NCBI GenBank assembly: GCA_965240325.2
Contig: OZ251227.1
Span: forward strand, 3,162,001 to 3,226,000
DNA length: 64,000 nucleotides
Origin: Rebecca billardiae RCC1528
Lineage: Eukaryota; Haptophyta
Reading direction: 5' to 3'
The notes below the pieces were generated by a model, which was given only the letters and a program-made list of their open reading frames with translations, was not told the DNA's origin and ran no database searches. A program made the position numbers and the translations under genes. This document shows positions 52,388 to 60,590 of the stretch, piece after piece (the stretch's first letter is position 1; every line of letters begins with the position of its first letter).

Positions 52388-55114
52388 TTACTTGTTAGCA
52401 GCAGCAGCCTCGTCCGTAGCGGGCGGAGAGCCCACGGCCACGGCTGATGCGGCAGCGAGCCCCACGCGATCGCCTGCTGAGGCATCATTCTCAGTCACAG
52501 TGCAGCCTGCGCGCGCGCCTGCTGCACCCTGCGCCGCACAAGCTGGCGGCGCGGATCCGCCGGCATGCGGCGCCAGCTTACGCGGGAGGCGCGGCTGTGC
52601 TCCCACGAAGCCTGCTGCCATGCCCGCAGGCGCGACGGCGCGCGGCGCGGGGCGAATCCGGCCGTCCGGCGGTGCCGGGTCCGTAGCTGCCGGCGCGCCG
52701 CCCGCGCCCGCGCCGCCCGCTCCTGCGCCGTCCACCGCGTGTCCAGCAGCGCTCGGCGCCGCCGGCGCGCGCTTGAGGTCGACCTTCGAGCGCACCACCT
52801 GCAGCGCTGGCGTGACCCACGCGCCGCACGAGCACTGCAGCCCGGCCCAGGCGAAGGAGCCGAGGCGCGCGCCGCACGCGCACAGCAGCTTGGGCCCGGC
52901 GCGCACGAGCGCGGGGCCACCGCCACCGCCGCGGCCGCGCTCGCGCGCGGAAGGGGCGTCGACGGGGTCGTCCAGCTCGGCGAGCTCGACCACATCCAAA
53001 TCCAGGAACACGCTGGTGCACGCCGCGCCGCCGCCGATGTGCTGGCCGCCGATGCCACCGCCGCCGCCGCGCCGCCCGAACGCCAGGTACGGCTGCGGCT
53101 GCGCCGCCCTGGCCGCGTGCGGCAGCACAGCTGTCGCCTCGAACAGCGGAGTGCGGCATCGGCCGCACATGTACCGGCTCGGCGCGGGCGGCGAGGCGAC
53201 AGGCGGCTGGAGCGGCGGGCGCGGCGCGCTTGATTCGCAGGCGGGCGCGGCTGCGGCTGCGGCTGCTGCGGCGGCTGCGGCGGCGGCGGGCGCAGCAGCG
53301 GCGGCGGTGGTGGCGGCGGCGGCGGTATCGGCATCGGCGGCCGACGCCAGATCGGAATCTGGGCCAGCCGCGGCCGCGCAGGCAGGCGCGCTCGCGTGCG
53401 CGGCGGGGCGCAGCGGGGCGCCCTGGCCAGCCGTGGCGTCGTCCGCCCGCGGCGGCGCACGCGCGCCAGCGCCCGCCGGCGCGGCTGCGCCAGCTCGGCC
53501 GCTCTCGCCCTCCGCGGCCGCAAGTCCCCGGCCACCAGTGCCGCGCGTGGCGGGTGCGCTACGCGGCGCGCTCATGCGCCGCAGCTCGATGCCGGCCGCG
53601 AGCACGCGGAGCGCGCCCAAGGACGGCGAGGGCGCGGCCGCGGCCGACGGCACTCGCTTGGGCGCGTGCGCGCGTGCGTGCCACTGGGCCTCAGCCAGGA
53701 GCTGGGCCGAGAGGGTGGGCACTGCCGCAGCCGGCGGCCCCGTGATAGTTGGCACTGCCGGCGCGTGCCACTGGGCCTCAGCCAGGAGCTCGGCCGAGAG
53801 GGTGGGCACTGCCGCAGCCGGCGGCCCAGCGGCAGTTGGCACTGCCGGCGCGCGCTCCGCCGGCGGCGCGCGCGTGCCGTCGCCGTCAGCGGAGCCCACG
53901 TCAGGCGGCGGCGGCGGCGCGGCCGAGACTGCAAAGGCGGCCGGCTGCAGCTGCGAGATGGCTGCACACGCCTCGGCGAGGTCAAGCGGCCGTGCGTCGC
54001 GGTCGACGCCGATCGCCAGCGCGGCCGCGACGCACGGCCCAGGCGGAAGCGCGGCCGGGGGACCCTGCAGGACCGCGCACGGCCGTGCGGCGCCCGCGCC
54101 CTCGGCACTCGGTGGCGAGATAGGGCTAGGGTTAGCGACGGGGAGCGCGCTGCCGACGGCGAGCACCGTGACGTCCGCTGTGAGCGCCGAGCGCGCGAAG
54201 AGCGCGCACGCCGCCATCGAGAGAGCGAGGTCGTCCGCTGCCTCGCCCGCCGCGGCTGCATCGGCGGCCGTGAGCGCGGCCGCGGCGCGCGCGGGCGCCG
54301 CGCCGCCCTGCCGCTGCGGCTGCGCCGGCTGTGCCGCCGCCGGCGGCGGCGGCGCAGCGGCCGGCAGGCTGACAGCCAGGTGAGCTCCCAGAGCGACACT
54401 CGCGCGCGCGGCGGCGCGCGTGTGCGCGGGCGCGAGGCAGAGCACCCGGCGCACACCCAGCGCGCCGAGCAGCTCCAGGTCGAGCAGCGCGAGCGGCTGC
54501 GCCACGAAGAGCTGCGAGTCGGCCACGCGCCGCGGCACGCACGCGCGCAGCGCGCGCTCGTCGCCTGTCGCGGCCGCAGCGCTGAGCAGCTGCCTGAGTG
54601 GAACGAGTGCGGCACAGGCGTCGAGCGCGCGCGAGAGCGCGGCCGAGGCGTGCCGTTCGTCGCGCGCGCCCTCGTCAAGCGCGCCGTCCCCGAGCGCCGA
54701 CTCGAGCAGCTCGCTCAGCGGGAGCCACACGAAGTCGGGCGCGTGCGTGGCCGCCTCCTCTGGGGACGAGCCCTGCGCGGGCGCGCGCGCGCTCGGCAGC
54801 GGCAGCGGCAGCGGCTTGACGGGCACGGCGAGCACGGCGTGCACGCCGTCCGCGGCGCGCGAGCATGTGACGCCACGCCCGGCCGCGAGCTTGTCGCGGA
54901 GGTACGCCGTCGCGCCGGCGGCCCCGTCCGCAAAGCAGGCGGCGATCGGAGCAGCGCGCGCGAAAACGCGCGCGGCCGCTGCATGCAATTCCGCGTCGTC
55001 CGGCGCGGGCGGCAGCTCGAGCGCATGCGTGCCGTCGCGCCCGGTACGCGCGAGCAGCACGCACAGCTCGCCGCCGGGCAGCCGCGAGTACGGCAGCAGC
55101 ACGCTCGCATGCAT
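52388..55114 (-). CDS. Yvh1/DUSP12-like protein with C-terminal zinc-binding domain, phosphatase motif not found
   Basis: A 908-residue protein, much longer than Yvh1 or DUSP12 (about 340-364). Residues about 647-785 match the zinc-binding domain of that family: YMCGRCRTPLF, CTSVFLD, LLCACGARLGSFAW and QCSCGAWVTPALQ, ending in KVDLK. One Cys pair is C-x-C instead of the usual C-x2-C. In yeast this domain alone supports 60S ribosome maturation. The dual-specificity phosphatase signature HCx5R is absent; a segment near LLGALGVRRVLCLAP could be a degraded phosphatase fold, tentatively. A direct repeat of 28 residues (two copies of VPTLSA(E/Q)LLAEAQWHA) lies at 53690-53860. Ala-rich linkers make up the bulk. 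The start is the first ATG, MHASVLLPYSRL. It is divergent from CPSF30 (170 bp). Confidence 0.75.
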   Translation of the reverse strand: MHASVLLPYSRLPGGELCVLLARTGRDGTHALELPPAPDDAELHAAAARVFARAAPIAACFADGAAGATAYLRDKLAAGRGVTCSRAADGVHAVLAVPVKPLPLPLPSARAPAQGSSPEEAATHAPDFVWLPLSELLESALGDGALDEGARDERHASAALSRALDACAALVPLRQLLSAAAATGDERALRACVPRRVADSQLFVAQPLALLDLELLGALGVRRVLCLAPAHTRAAARASVALGAHLAVSLPAAAPPPPAAAQPAQPQRQGGAAPARAAAALTAADAAAAGEAADDLALSMAACALFARSALTADVTVLAVGSALPVANPSPISPPSAEGAGAARPCAVLQGPPAALPPGPCVAAALAIGVDRDARPLDLAEACAAISQLQPAAFAVSAAPPPPPDVGSADGDGTRAPPAERAPAVPTAAGPPAAAVPTLSAELLAEAQWHAPAVPTITGPPAAAVPTLSAQLLAEAQWHARAHAPKRVPSAAAAPSPSLGALRVLAAGIELRRMSAPRSAPATRGTGGRGLAAAEGESGRAGAAAPAGAGARAPPRADDATAGQGAPLRPAAHASAPACAAAAGPDSDLASAADADTAAAATTAAAAAPAAAAAAAAAAAAAAPACESSAPRPPLQPPVASPPAPSRYMCGRCRTPLFEATAVLPHAARAAQPQPYLAFGRRGGGGGIGGQHIGGGAACTSVFLDLDVVELAELDDPVDAPSARERGRGGGGGPALVRAGPKLLCACGARLGSFAWAGLQCSCGAWVTPALQVVRSKVDLKRAPAAPSAAGHAVDGAGAGGAGAGGAPAATDPAPPDGRIRPAPRAVAPAGMAAGFVGAQPRLPRKLAPHAGGSAPPACAAQGAAGARAGCTVTENDASAGDRVGLAAASAVAVGSPPATDEAAAANK

Positions 55115-55284
55115 GACGGGCTCAGCTGACGACGCGCGCACTCGCGTCCGCGGGCGCCATCGTTGGCTGAGCAAGCCGCCCGCTCTGCGACGCGCAGGTC
55201 CGGTGCTTCCACCTGCAGTGAAGAACTGAGCGCGATCGCGGCATCGTGCGCCTCGGCGTGCCGTCCGCCTCGCCGGTGACGGCG

Positions 55285-56016
55285 ATGCTGTACGAGGACT
55301 TCCGGGGCGAGCTGGAGCTCGACCATCTGATCGGCGCTGACGATGTCGACGACAACGTGCGCCTCCGAGGCGCGCCGCTCGGCCCTGACGGCACGCCGCT
55401 CCCGCTGCCCAAGAATTGGCGGCGGAGTGTGTGCCGGCATTGGCTCCGCGGCCTGTGCAAGAAGGGCGACGAGTGCGAGTACCTGCACATCTACGACCCG
55501 TCGCGCATGCCCGTCTGCCACTTCTACGCCACGCACGGCGAGTGCAACGACAAGGACTGCATCTTTGCGCACAGGCAGACGGAGAGCGGCGCCGAATCGT
55601 GCCCGCACTACGCGCGCGGCTTCTGCCGCCACGGCACCAGCTGCCGGCAGAAGCACGTGTTCCGCGAGCCGTGCCCGCTGTACCTGCAGGGCTTCTGCCC
55701 GGACGGGCCCGAGTGCCCGTACGGCCACCCCAAGTTCGAGCTGCCCGAGTTCAACGACGAGCACGGCGCGCGCGGCCCCCCGCCCCCGCCGGAGACGGTG
55801 CGGCGCACGCGCCCGCGCGCGCCGCACGCACGCGCCGCGCCGCGACATCACCCTGCCCCGCCGCTGGCGCCCTCCGCGCCCGCGCTCGCGCCGCAGATCC
55901 CCGGCCGATCGCTTGACCACGTGACGTGCTACCGCTGCTGGCGCCGAGGGCACTACGCGACCTCGTGCACGAGCCGGCGCATCCCGCAGCCGCCGCCGGC
56001 GCTGCTCGGCAGATGA
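55285..56016 (+). CDS. CPSF4: CPSF30/Yth1-like polyadenylation factor lacking the first CCCH finger
   Basis: A 243-residue subunit-type protein of the cleavage and polyadenylation complex. Four CCCH fingers occur in series from about residue 50: CRHWLRGLCKKGDECEYLH, CHFYATHGECNDKDCIFAH, CPHYARGFCRHGTSCRQKH and CPLYLQGFCPDGPECPYGH. These match fingers 2-5 of human CPSF30 in order and spacing, including the trailing FELP. A CCHC knuckle, CYRCWRRGHYATSC, sits near the C-terminus after a Pro/Arg linker. The usual first CCCH finger is missing; the N-terminus is acidic and short. Fingers 2 and 3 read the AAUAAA signal, and these are kept. The start is the first ATG; an in-frame GTG lies 13 codons earlier. 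A missed 5' exon could restore finger 1. Confidence 0.92.
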   Translation: MLYEDFRGELELDHLIGADDVDDNVRLRGAPLGPDGTPLPLPKNWRRSVCRHWLRGLCKKGDECEYLHIYDPSRMPVCHFYATHGECNDKDCIFAHRQTESGAESCPHYARGFCRHGTSCRQKHVFREPCPLYLQGFCPDGPECPYGHPKFELPEFNDEHGARGPPPPPETVRRTRPRAPHARAAPRHHPAPPLAPSAPALAPQIPGRSLDHVTCYRCWRRGHYATSCTSRRIPQPPPALLGR

Positions 56017-56082
56017 CATCATGCGCAGCTCTTCATCTTGATTCTCATCATCGCGCCATCATCATTGCATGCGTTGCCAGTG

Positions 56083-56186
56083 ATACATACATACATACAT
56101 ACATACATACATACATACATACATACATACATACTGATACATACATACTGATACATACATACATATATACATACCGATACATATAT
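56083..56186. repeat. (ATAC)n microsatellite, interrupted
   Basis: About 20 copies of ATAC/CATA with small interruptions (CTG at several points), in the 3' flank of CPSF30. Confidence 0.95.
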
Positions 56187-56251
56187 ATACTATGATGCCG
56201 CTCGGCGCTCCCGGATCGGCAATGATCTACCCGTTCAGACCCTGACGATGA

Positions 56252-56293
56252 TCTGTATATATATATATTATCAATATATATATATATATATGT
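56252..56293. repeat. (TA)n tract beside the second TIR element
   Basis: Interrupted TA dinucleotide run ending seven bases before the inserted element. Confidence 0.9.
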
Positions 56294-56300
56294 ATTCTCA

Positions 56301-57991
56301 GACAGGTTGCACAGGAAACTGTCCTTGGTGTTACATTTCTCAGAGACGGCGCCTCTGAAGGATGGCGCCCGCCCACTCGCCGCTCGTGGGTGGCGCGCGC
56401 CTCGCGTGTCGATGCAGCCCCGCATGATGACTAGCTGAATGCGCGTGTCGTCAGGACTTGTCCGCGTGCGCTACATCCCTTGAGCTAGCACAGCCGGGAC
56501 ACCCTCGCCGTCGGCAGTGACTGTCATCATCCCAGCACACGTCGCGTGATGAGACGGCAAAGCCACAGCAGCATCACCCTCTCGACCAGGATCATCAGGC
56601 AGCTGGAGACAGTCCTCCCTTCGACGCGTCTCGGAGCGAGCGCACACGCCCGGCTCTATCTGCTTCACACCGCCCGCGCCATCCGCCTCGAGCCCGCCAA
56701 CGCCCGTCACCACGCGCAGTATGGCAAACCGTCATGATCGGACCGAGCTCGTCGACGAGTGCAGCCTTCGCCAGCAGTGCCGCGCGCGAGCATTCGAGTT
56801 CGACAGTAAGTCGTCAGCGACTTGTGGGCCGGCGGGGAGATCCACGCGTGGCATGATAGCATGTAGGTCGTCAGCTCCTGCTCCGTGTACGCACGCGCTC
56901 TGCATCTGAACACTCGATAGAAGCTTTCGATGATCACCATCGAGCTGTCTACGTGAGCCTGTGCGACCGTCTGCGCAACACCTCGCGCCTCACCCTTGGT
57001 GCTGCGCTCACGCGAGACAAAGAAGGCTATGTAGGGCTCACTGACCATTCGTACAGTAAGAGCGTCCTTGCCGCAGCGAGTGACAGCTTCCTTCGCCCGC
57101 TCCTTAGCACTCGCCCTGCTGTTCTTGGGCGTGAGTGAGGCGTGGTGCCTCGTCAGCCTGCCGAGCAGTTCTTGTCGATGCGTGTCACAGCGCGGAAGCA
57201 CGTGTGCGTTCGAGAGGCGTCGTGCGTGGATGCCGTTCTTCATGCTGACGACATAGACGGACTGCGTAGCGGCCATCTCCTCATCCAAGAGCCTCGAGCA
57301 TGCCACGACTCTGACACTTCAGCGCTCCGGCCGGCGCGCATGCACCATCAAGTGCAACCGAGCGATTGAGAGGTAGCCGCCGCCAGCTTTTCGACCCTCA
57401 CCAACACGCGCTGGATGAACATTGCAAGGTTGTCGCATTCTATGAGTGTCGCGTGTCTCCCCCCGCGACTGTTGCTGCGCAACGTGATGTGCAAGACCAG
57501 TCGCGCGCGCGCTCCATCCAATGCATGCACAGCTGATGCATGGACGTGGCCGAGCGCAAGCACGCACGCGCGAGTCGTAGGCTGCGAACGTCGTGTGCGG
57601 CCAGACTGCGATGTGCATGGCACGTATCCACCTTGCATTGCTACCTCTCTTCACACCGGGCCTGGAACTCTTCCAGGCTGAGACGGCCTGCTCTGCTGCC
57701 CTCTGCGACTCAGATGCCACGTGAACGTGCCGCGCGGCTGCGCGATGTCGCGATTGGAGCTCAAGGGTGGTTGACTTTCGGTACATGCTACTCAAGCAGG
57801 AAGAGGCCGATCGAGGCGCGGAGTGGCGCGCTGCACCCGCAACAGCGGGCATCGTGCAGCGCGCGAGAGCGCGCGCCGCTTCCGAGCGCACGGCGACGGC
57901 GCCATGTACCGAAAGACGGGTGGACAGGTCGCGTCCACTGGGAATGTAACATCTGTCAGTCGCGGGCGGTCATTTTTCCGTGCAACCTGTC
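56301..57991. mobile_element. TIR element, copy 2 (1691 bp), non-autonomous
   Basis: Left end GACAGGTTGCACAGGAAA and right end GTGCAACCTGTC are inverted repeats of the same family as the element at 17989-19682. An exact 4-bp duplication, CTCA, flanks it (56297-56300 and 57992-57995). The right 95 bp is nearly identical to copy 1, and the left ends share about 35 bp plus a GCCCGCCCAC block. The interior is different from copy 1 by eye. A minus-strand frame spanning about 57270-56707 (from an in-frame ATG near 57270) encodes about 190 residues with no recognisable domain; upstream frames contain many stops. No intact transposase is present. Confidence 0.88.
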
Positions 57992-58168
57992 CTCATCACG
58001 ATGATGATCCGAGTCGTCAAGCACGCGCGCGCGCACCGCCTTCGCGGTCACGCAGCTACCGCAGGAGTGCGCGCAGTCGGGCACCCGTATCGCCCTCCGG
58101 CGCCGCCCAGCGCCCTGTCAGCGCAGCCGCCAGCGGCAGACTCAGAGGTTGGTGGTGCTCTGACGGCA

Positions 58169-58780
58169 TCACCAACAACGGGCAACATATTCGGGGAAAA
58201 AATCCCCACCCGAAATTCCTGCGCCCAGTGGACACGCGACGGCGTCGAGACGACGCTGGAGAGCTGTGACCAGCTGCGGCAGCTGCGATGATCGCGGCCG
58301 CCGCGGTGCCACGCAACGTCCGGAGCAGTGGCTGTGCTGCTGGCGCGCTTCCGCTGTCGCTTGGCGGCGCTCATCACATGGTTGGGGCTCTTCAACTTGA
58401 TGCAGCCCTCGCTTGTGCCCACAACTCCGAAGTCGCTTCATGCCGGCCAGCTTGTGCGCCGAGCACCGGCTGGCGCGCGCGTCGCCCGGTATGCCGAATG
58501 AAGGCACCATGGTGCAGCCCGTGTGATCGCACTTGCGGTGCTGCAGGTCGACCATGCCGGCCAGCTTGTGCGCAGCGCACCGGCTGGCGCGCGCGTCACC
58601 CGGCAGGCCGAATGAAGGCACCATGGTGCAGCCCGTGTGATCGCACTTGCGGTGGCTGCAGGTCGACCATGCCGGCCAGCTTGGCTGGGAAGGCGACCAC
58701 GGCCCTGGCCACGCCCGCCCACGCGCGCGCCTCGAGATGAGCAGCACCAAGTTGGCGCAACGCGGCCGAGGCTCACTCAT
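58169..58780 (-). pseudogene. EsV-1-7 repeat gene, copy A, two repeats, frameshifted
   Basis: Two EsV-1-7 repeats (C-x4-C-x16-C-x2-H-x12, starting KCDHTGC) remain. One extra base near 58653 (CGGTGGCTGC versus CGGTGCTGC in the second repeat) shifts the reading frame upstream of repeat 1, so the conserved leader seen in copies B and C (FPAKLAGM) is out of frame. The C-terminal tail seen in B and C is also out of frame here. The ATG at 58780 keeps both repeats open, giving 203 residues, so expression of a short version is possible. Probably a decaying copy. Confidence 0.75.
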
Positions 58781-59497
58781 CGCGAGGTCGCCGCTCGCCA
58801 GTGGCACTCGCCCGCCCCGGCCGCCGTCGGCCGTGCACGGCTGCGGGGCCGCTCGCGCCGTGCGCTCCTGCGGCCGTCGGGTCGGGCTGCGGAGGCGGCG
58901 CGGGGCTTCAGCCGTGGCAGAGCCGCCCAGCGCCCCTCGCTGCGCCGCGCGCCTTCCTCGTCCTCGCCTCCTCCGCTCCTTGAAGCAGCACGCACATGCG
59001 CGGCGCCGCCACAAATGACAAAAGTAGCCCAGGCGCTCGCGCGTGCAAGCGCGCGCGCAGCGCGCGACGGGCTCGACTCGGGGCTCGAGGCGCTGCGGGG
59101 GCACGCAGCACCATCGCATGCGTGCGCACGGACCCTCACCCTCGGCAAGGGACCCACCTCCCTTGGAGGCCGAGCCTCCGCCGCGCTGCGCATTGGCTGT
59201 TGGACTCATCATGAGTGTTGCGCGGATCGGCCTGCCGTGCCGGACCCTCACCCTGGACACCGCCTTGAGTTGAGCAGTACAGTCGTAGAGGCTACCTGAA
59301 CCTCGACAGTCGTCGATATCGCCGCGTCGCTCCGGCAGCTCGCCGTGAAGTCCTCCGGCATCTAAGAGACTCGGCAGTAGACGAGGCCTTATTAGTTGCC
59401 TTACGGCGCCCGCTTCGCGCCTTCGCCTTCGGCCGTCATAACGCCCGTCACGGACGACAGCTTGTAAGTGTAACACGGGACTCCAGAGTTCTGACCT
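58781..59497. other. Spacer between EsV-1-7 copies A and B
   Basis: No gene recognised. GC-rich between 58800 and 59180 with open minus-strand frames of Arg/Ala composition that lack family motifs. Confidence 0.5.
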
Positions 59498-59527
59498 GAC
59501 GACGACGCACGGCTGTGATGCTGCTGC

Positions 59528-60547
59528 TCAGGCCCGGCTCCCCCAAGTCGCACGCCTGGCCATCACCACGGGTCGTACACACGACGGCGTCGATACGACG
59601 CTGGCTGTGACCAGCTGCGGCAGCTGCGATGATCGCGGCCGCCGCGGTGCCACAACGTCCGGAGCAGTGGCTGTGCTGCTGGCGCGCTTCCGCTGTCGCT
59701 TGGCGGCGCTCGTCACTTCGTTGGGGCTCTTCATGTCTTGCTGCAGCGCGCGTTTGTGCCGACCTGAACTCCGAAGGCTCTTCATGCCGGCCAGCTTGTG
59801 CGCAGCGCACCGGCTCGCGCGCGCGTCACCCGGCATGCCAAATGAAGGCTCCTTGGTGCAGCCCGTGTGATCGCACTTGGGGTGCTTCACGTCGACCATG
59901 CCGGCCAGCTTGTGCGTAGCGCACCGGCTGGCACGCGCGTCGCCCGGCATGCCGAAGTGAGGCTGCGTGGTGCAGCCCGTGTGATCGCACTTGGGGTTCT
60001 TCAGGTCGACCATGCCAGCCAGCTTGTGCGCAGCGCACCGGCTGGCGCGCGCGTCGCCCGGCATGCCGAATGAAGGCTCCTTGGTGCAGCCCGTGTGATC
60101 GCACTTGCGGCTCTTCCGGGCGACCATGCCGGCCAGCTTGTGCGCAGCGCACCGGCTGGCGCGCGCGTCGCCCGGTATGCCGTAGGAAGGCCGCGTGGTG
60201 CAGCCCGTGTGATCGCACTTGGGGCTCTTCAGGTCGACCATGCCGGCCAGCTTGTGCGCAGCGCACCGGCTGGCACGCGCGTCGCCCGGCATGCCGTAGG
60301 AAGGCTGCGTGGTGCAGCCCGTGTGATCGCACTTGCGGCTCTTCACGTCGACCATGCCGGCCAGCTTGTGCGCAGCGCACCGGCTCGCGCGCGCGTCGCC
60401 CGGTATGCCGAAGTGAGGCCGCGTGGTGCAGCCCGTGTGATCGCACTTGCGGCTCTTCAGGCCGACCATGCCGGCCAGCTTGGCTGGGAAGGCGACCACG
60501 ACCCTGGCCGCGCCCGCCGTCGCGCGCGCCTCGAGTTGACGGAGCAC
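59528..60547 (-). CDS. EsV-1-7 repeat protein, copy B (six repeats)
   Basis: The frame encodes six tandem 38-residue repeats of the EsV-1-7 type, each KCDHTGC then 16 residues with (F/Y)G(I/M)PGDARASR, then CAAH and KLAGM(V/K). This Cys/His pattern C-x4-C-x16-C-x2-H-x12 defines the family named after an Ectocarpus virus gene and known from the brown-algal developmental regulator IMMEDIATE UPRIGHT. It presumably binds a metal; molecular function is not established. The tail has a basic AAKRQRKRA cluster that could be a nuclear signal. The frame opens without ATG: the first in-frame ATG is at 60469, inside the leader LAGM, and an upstream exon joined at an AG near 60562 is possible. Repeats are almost identical, suggesting recent expansion or conversion. 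Confidence 0.82.
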   Translation of the reverse strand: MLRQLEARATAGAARVVVAFPAKLAGMVGLKSRKCDHTGCTTRPHFGIPGDARASRCAAHKLAGMVDVKSRKCDHTGCTTQPSYGMPGDARASRCAAHKLAGMVDLKSPKCDHTGCTTRPSYGIPGDARASRCAAHKLAGMVARKSRKCDHTGCTKEPSFGMPGDARASRCAAHKLAGMVDLKNPKCDHTGCTTQPHFGMPGDARASRCATHKLAGMVDVKHPKCDHTGCTKEPSFGMPGDARASRCAAHKLAGMKSLRSSGRHKRALQQDMKSPNEVTSAAKRQRKRASSTATAPDVVAPRRPRSSQLPQLVTASVVSTPSCVRPVVMARRATWGSRA

Positions 60548-60590
60548 CCACGCCGACGCCTTTCAGACTCGAACGTCACTTCCCTGTACT

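Noticed and set aside
55246-55284. GTG start for CPSF30 (and similarly for the ankyrin-MYND, Yvh1-like and EsV-1-7 frames).
   Set aside because: Nuclear genes start at ATG almost always; the first ATG was used where one exists, and the absence was stated otherwise.
56707-57306. A 199-residue frame inside the second TIR element as a transposase.
   Set aside because: No catalytic motif, HTH or zinc ribbon is visible, and the counterpart is absent from the first element.
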